A stretch of DNA of 6,995 bases. It comes from an uncultured Bacilli bacterium (lineage in GTDB: Bacteria > Bacillota_I > Bacilli_A > RF39 > UBA660). The notes under the pieces were generated by a model. It did no database searches and was not told where the DNA came from. It saw nothing but the letters and a program-made list of their open reading frames with translations. This document shows positions 5,226-6,995 of this stretch, in pieces. The stretch covers positions 1 through 6,995 of the forward strand of contig CAJTZU010000009.1 of NCBI GenBank assembly GCA_910584165.1, in the 5' to 3' direction. The position numbers and the translations under genes were made by a program. Within the stretch, counting starts at the first letter, position 1, and each line of letters starts with the position of its first letter.

Positions 5226-5945
5226 TTAAACTAGCCATTTTTTAAAATCTTCTATTTCTTTTTGTAATTTTTTATAACTTTCACTTTGTTCAATAGCTTC
5301 GGTATATTCTCTTTCTAATTGCATAAGAGATTCAATTTTTTCCTCTGGTGTAGCATTAGTTTTTAATATTTCTGAAATCTTTTGAAATAGTTCTTTTTGA
5401 CCTTTTATATCATCGACTAATATCATTTTCTTTAATACTTCTGTGAAGTCCACCTTTTGATATTCACTGATTAAATCACATTCAACATCTCTTTTTTTTA
5501 ATTCTGCTAACTGCAAATTATAAAGAGTACATTCCAGGCTTGATGGTTCTTCCCTTGAAAGATCTAAAATTAACTCTTCCGCATCTTGACCAATCTTAAC
5601 ACCAATAAAAACTTTTTGGCAATGTGCACATTGATATATACTGTATTCATAATCAACTGGCGGATAGTACTCAGCTACTTTTTCTTTTTGACAATACTCA
5701 GCATGAGATCCCGGATTTAGTTGATACCAATTTTCTTCCTCTTTGTAGCCTTTAAATTTTGTCATTTCATCTTCTATCTTTTTTTCATCCAATGCGATGA
5801 ATACATGCTTTGAACATGGAGTATCTTCTTCGGGCTTTTTTTCTCTTTCTTGATTTTGTATTGTTAAAAGTTTTTTTAATATATCCTTTAGTATTAAATG
5901 ATTAACTCCCATTTTATTTGCTAAATCTTCTTCTTTAATTTTCAT
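5226..5945 (-). CDS. Cys/His-containing protein with C-terminal coiled coil, unknown function
   Basis: The protein has 239 residues from the ATG at 5945-5943. The frame is open three codons further to a TTG at 5954, but that lies only about 2 bases from the GAGG site, so the ATG is preferred. No signal peptide or transmembrane segment is seen. Numbered from the ATG, residues about 4-28 (EEDLANKMGVNHLILKDILK) resemble a short helix-turn-helix. Then come CSKH (C44, H47), HAEYC (H81, C85) and QCAHC (C106, C109), spaced like ligands of one or two zinc sites, with the CAHC knuckle followed by KVFIG as in zinc ribbons. Residues about 160-239 are heavily charged and helical (LLxxE/K patterns), a likely coiled coil. 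The gene lies 88 bases after its upstream neighbour and ends in a strong terminator. A zinc-binding, possibly nucleic-acid- or protein-binding role is inference; no family is recognised. Confidence 0.85.
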   Translation of the reverse strand: MKIKEEDLANKMGVNHLILKDILKKLLTIQNQEREKKPEEDTPCSKHVFIALDEKKIEDEMTKFKGYKEEENWYQLNPGSHAEYCQKEKVAEYYPPVDYEYSIYQCAHCQKVFIGVKIGQDAEELILDLSREEPSSLECTLYNLQLAELKKRDVECDLISEYQKVDFTEVLKKMILVDDIKGQKELFQKISEILKTNATPEEKIESLMQLEREYTEAIEQSESYKKLQKEIEDFKKWLV

Positions 5946-5981
5946 AATTTCCAAAACCTCTATTTTTCTGCTTATACCTTT

Positions 5982-6010
5982 ATTTTATCATCTTTTATAT
6001 TATATTTAAA
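5982..6010 (-). promoter_or_regulatory. Possible promoter between the two right-hand minus-strand genes
   Basis: On the minus strand TTTAAA (6010-6005) and TAAAAT (5987-5982) are 17 bases apart, giving a leader of about 30 bases before the ATG at 5945. A perfect TATAAT also occurs at 6004-5999 without a -35. No terminator is seen after the upstream gene (stop at 6034), so cotranscription by read-through is equally possible. Confidence 0.3.
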
Positions 6011-6033
6011 CTTATACTTAAGCATTTTGGTTT

Positions 6034-6798
6034 TTATTTTCTTATGTCATTTGACTGAAGTGATTTTTTTACTATTTGAGCTTTTTCATAAAGTTCTTTA
6101 TCTATCCAATATTTCTGTTCTTCTTCATCGTAAAAATATCCAAATTCATTTGCGAATATATGACATAAAGTATTAAGAGATATGCGTCTGCCATCTTGAA
6201 ACTCGACTTCGCCACTGGGTTCTTCTAAGATTTTACCATTGTTTAAGTTCTCTAGTAATACGTCACAAAAGTTACTTCCATCTAGTGTTTTAGCATTAAG
6301 GAATTTTTCGGCAACATACTTTTGAAATGCTTCTAATGTATAACATCCATATAATATTTGTTGAGGTTGGAAATTATATGCTAAAGATAACATTTTATTT
6401 GAGAATTCTTCTGCAGTAGTATCTTCAGTAATTAAAACCTCAAGATTGAATTTTCTCCTTTTTTCAAAATCTTCAATTAAGATAATAAGTCCACTTTCTA
6501 CTAGTTTATTAAAAATTTCTTTATTACTGTCATCTAAAGAGGAATAATCAATAGTTATGAAACCTTTTGAGTAAGCTAAATCAGGTGTTATATCGTTTTT
6601 GTTTGCAGAGCTTGCAAGTGTTAAAATATTGCAATCAAACAAATATTGACAGGCTTCTAAACAAGGTGCATCAACTATAACATCTAAGGTCTCGCGATTT
6701 TTTACATATGTATCTTGTGTTCCTCCTCGACCACCATAAAATGCATTTGGCAATAAATTAAAACTTTGAGCATCAGGTTCAATATTTTTTATTAACAA
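6034..6798 (-). CDS. Soluble cysteine-containing protein of unknown function
   Basis: The protein has 254 residues, initiated at TTG (6798-6796). GGAGGGG lies 7 bases upstream, and the next in-frame Met is far inside, so TTG is the start. There is no signal peptide or transmembrane segment. Residues 18-30 hold a glycine-rich loop (NAFYGGRGGTQDT). Residues 38-110 alternate strands and helices (TLDVIVDAP, LEACQYL, NILTLASSANK, GFITIDYSSL) like an alpha/beta fold, with three close cysteines at 46, 50 and 56. Residues 110-160 look like a second alpha/beta unit, and 205-254 are a helical tail with CHIFANEFGYFYDEEE. Further cysteines are at 152, 178 and 212. It has its own TATAAT box upstream, and a gene for a Cys/His protein follows. 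The glycine loop might bind a phosphate or nucleotide, but it lacks the GxxxxGK[ST] Walker motif. No family is recognised. Confidence 0.85.
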   Translation of the reverse strand: MLIKNIEPDAQSFNLLPNAFYGGRGGTQDTYVKNRETLDVIVDAPCLEACQYLFDCNILTLASSANKNDITPDLAYSKGFITIDYSSLDDSNKEIFNKLVESGLIILIEDFEKRRKFNLEVLITEDTTAEEFSNKMLSLAYNFQPQQILYGCYTLEAFQKYVAEKFLNAKTLDGSNFCDVLLENLNNGKILEEPSGEVEFQDGRRISLNTLCHIFANEFGYFYDEEEQKYWIDKELYEKAQIVKKSLQSNDIRK

Positions 6799-6805
6799 GA
6801 TAAAT

Positions 6806-6812
6806 CCCCTCC
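6806..6812 (-). promoter_or_regulatory. Ribosome binding site that fixes a TTG start
   Basis: GGAGGGG on the minus strand is 7 bases before the TTG at 6798-6796, the ideal distance. This supports TTG initiation for the 254-residue protein. Confidence 0.8.
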
Positions 6813-6828
6813 ATCAATCATTTAGTTT

Positions 6829-6834
6829 ATTATA
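6829..6834 (-). promoter_or_regulatory. -10 box of the 254-residue protein gene
   Basis: A perfect TATAAT on the minus strand (in the context GATATAATAAAC) lies about 30 bases before the TTG start, leaving room for the ribosome binding site. The hexamer 17 bases upstream is TCTATA, a poor -35 that lies inside the palindrome at 6850-6866. Control by a protein bound to that palindrome is possible. Confidence 0.5.
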
Positions 6835-6849
6835 TCATTTTTTCTTTAA

Positions 6850-6866
6850 AATATAGAGGCTATATT
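6850..6866. promoter_or_regulatory. 17-bp perfect palindrome, candidate operator
   Basis: AATATAG (6850-6856) and CTATATT (6860-6866) are perfect inverted repeats around AGG. The palindrome covers the -35 position of the minus-strand promoter at 6829-6834 and lies between it and the plus-strand promoter at 6906-6933. It could be an operator for a dimeric regulator. On the minus strand it is followed by TTTT, so a weak terminator of an upstream gene is an alternative. Confidence 0.4.
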
Positions 6867-6995
6867 AAATTTTATTCTTTTCTCTGTCACAATTTGTCGA
6901 AACTATTGACGACCATTTTTTATTCATTATAATAAACTCTTCGAGAGGCATGAAGATGTCTATCACTTCCATTTTTACTGCAAGTTTTATTTTAT
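6865..6995 (-). CDS. Possible 3' end of another minus-strand gene (doubtful)
   Basis: One minus-strand frame is open from the window edge to a TAA at 6867-6865, giving 43 codons. The translation includes AVKMEVIDIFMPLEEFI and ends NCDREKNKI. If real, it would be the C-terminus of a gene just upstream of the 254-residue protein. Against it: the codons (ATC, TTC, CTC, TCG twice, GAC) are unlike the neighbours' A/T-ending usage, and the stretch holds a near-consensus plus-strand promoter followed by a ribosome binding site and ATG. No family is recognised. This entry and the plus-strand start at 6956 are probably mutually exclusive. Confidence 0.25.
   Translation of the reverse strand, partial: KIKLAVKMEVIDIFMPLEEFIIMNKKWSSIVSTNCDREKNKI
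6906..6933 (+). promoter_or_regulatory. Near-consensus plus-strand promoter
   Basis: TTGACG (6906-6911) and TATAAT (6928-6933) are separated by 16 bases, giving 11 of 12 consensus matches. This is the best sigma-A-type promoter in the window. The predicted start is near 6940, followed by GAGAGG (6943-6948) and ATG at 6956. It points to a plus-strand gene running out of the window, divergent from the gene at 6798-6034. Confidence 0.5.
6956..6995 (+). CDS. Possible start of a plus-strand gene (cut by window edge)
   Basis: An ATG at 6956 follows GAGAGG at a 7-base distance and a near-consensus promoter. A second in-frame ATG lies at 6950. Only 13 codons are visible (MSITSIFTASFIL), mostly hydrophobic and hydroxylated residues that could begin a signal peptide, a membrane helix or a small hydrophobic peptide. 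The ribosome binding site overlaps a small CTCT-TCG-AGAG dyad (6937-6947). The open stretch is too short to prove coding; support comes from the upstream signals. Confidence 0.35.
   Translation, partial: MSITSIFTASFIL

Noticed and set aside
5952..5954. TTG as start of the Cys/His protein
   Set aside because: Only about 2 bases separate it from GAGG; the ATG at 5945 is spaced acceptably and is preferred.
1..6995. CRISPR, transposon ends, tRNA genes or phage genes
   Set aside because: No regularly spaced repeats, no long terminal inverted repeats with target duplications, no cloverleaf with CCA end and no phage structural motifs were seen.

Overview
The window is strongly A+T-rich, with dense small genes, GGAGG-type ribosome binding sites, several TTG starts, U-tract terminators and short single-pass or secreted proteins. 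This points to a low-GC Gram-positive (Firmicutes/Bacillota), most likely a host-associated lineage of the Bacilli or Erysipelotrichia type. TGG is used for Trp and one gene ends in TGA, so the standard bacterial code applies, not the Mycoplasma/Spiroplasma code. No tRNA, rRNA, CRISPR array, transposase or phage structural gene is seen, and no gene here belongs to a family I can name apart from one helix-turn-helix regulator.

Layout. Positions 1-3087 hold a minus-strand cluster of five genes, transcribed right to left. The first is a secreted 241-residue protein (3087-2362), then an acidic soluble protein (2233-1613), a small secreted four-cysteine protein (1558-1061), a membrane-anchored or secreted 290-residue protein (1047-175), and the N-terminus of another single-pass membrane protein (160-1, cut by the window edge). 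The last three are tightly packed (gaps of 14-54 bases). Upstream of the cluster, behind a clear intrinsic terminator (about 3133-3167), lies an XRE-type DNA-binding protein with a transmembrane segment and an extracytoplasmic domain (4230-3181). A 231-base divergent promoter region separates it from a plus-strand gene of unknown function (4462-5055) with a good promoter and ribosome binding site. Two more minus-strand unknowns follow: a Cys/His-containing protein with a C-terminal coiled coil (5945-5226, closed by a strong terminator at 5176-5202) and a Cys-containing soluble protein (6798-6034) with a TTG start. The right edge (6799-6995) looks like a second divergent promoter region with a 17-bp palindrome. 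A competing reading is that it holds the 3' end of another minus-strand gene.

How the parts may work together (inference). The membrane-tethered XRE protein is placed to sense something outside the membrane and control the adjacent cluster of exported proteins. Four of the five cluster genes encode exported or anchored proteins and one is cytosolic, an arrangement that fits a surface-acting or antagonism-type system with a dedicated cytosolic partner. No function is demonstrated by sequence alone.
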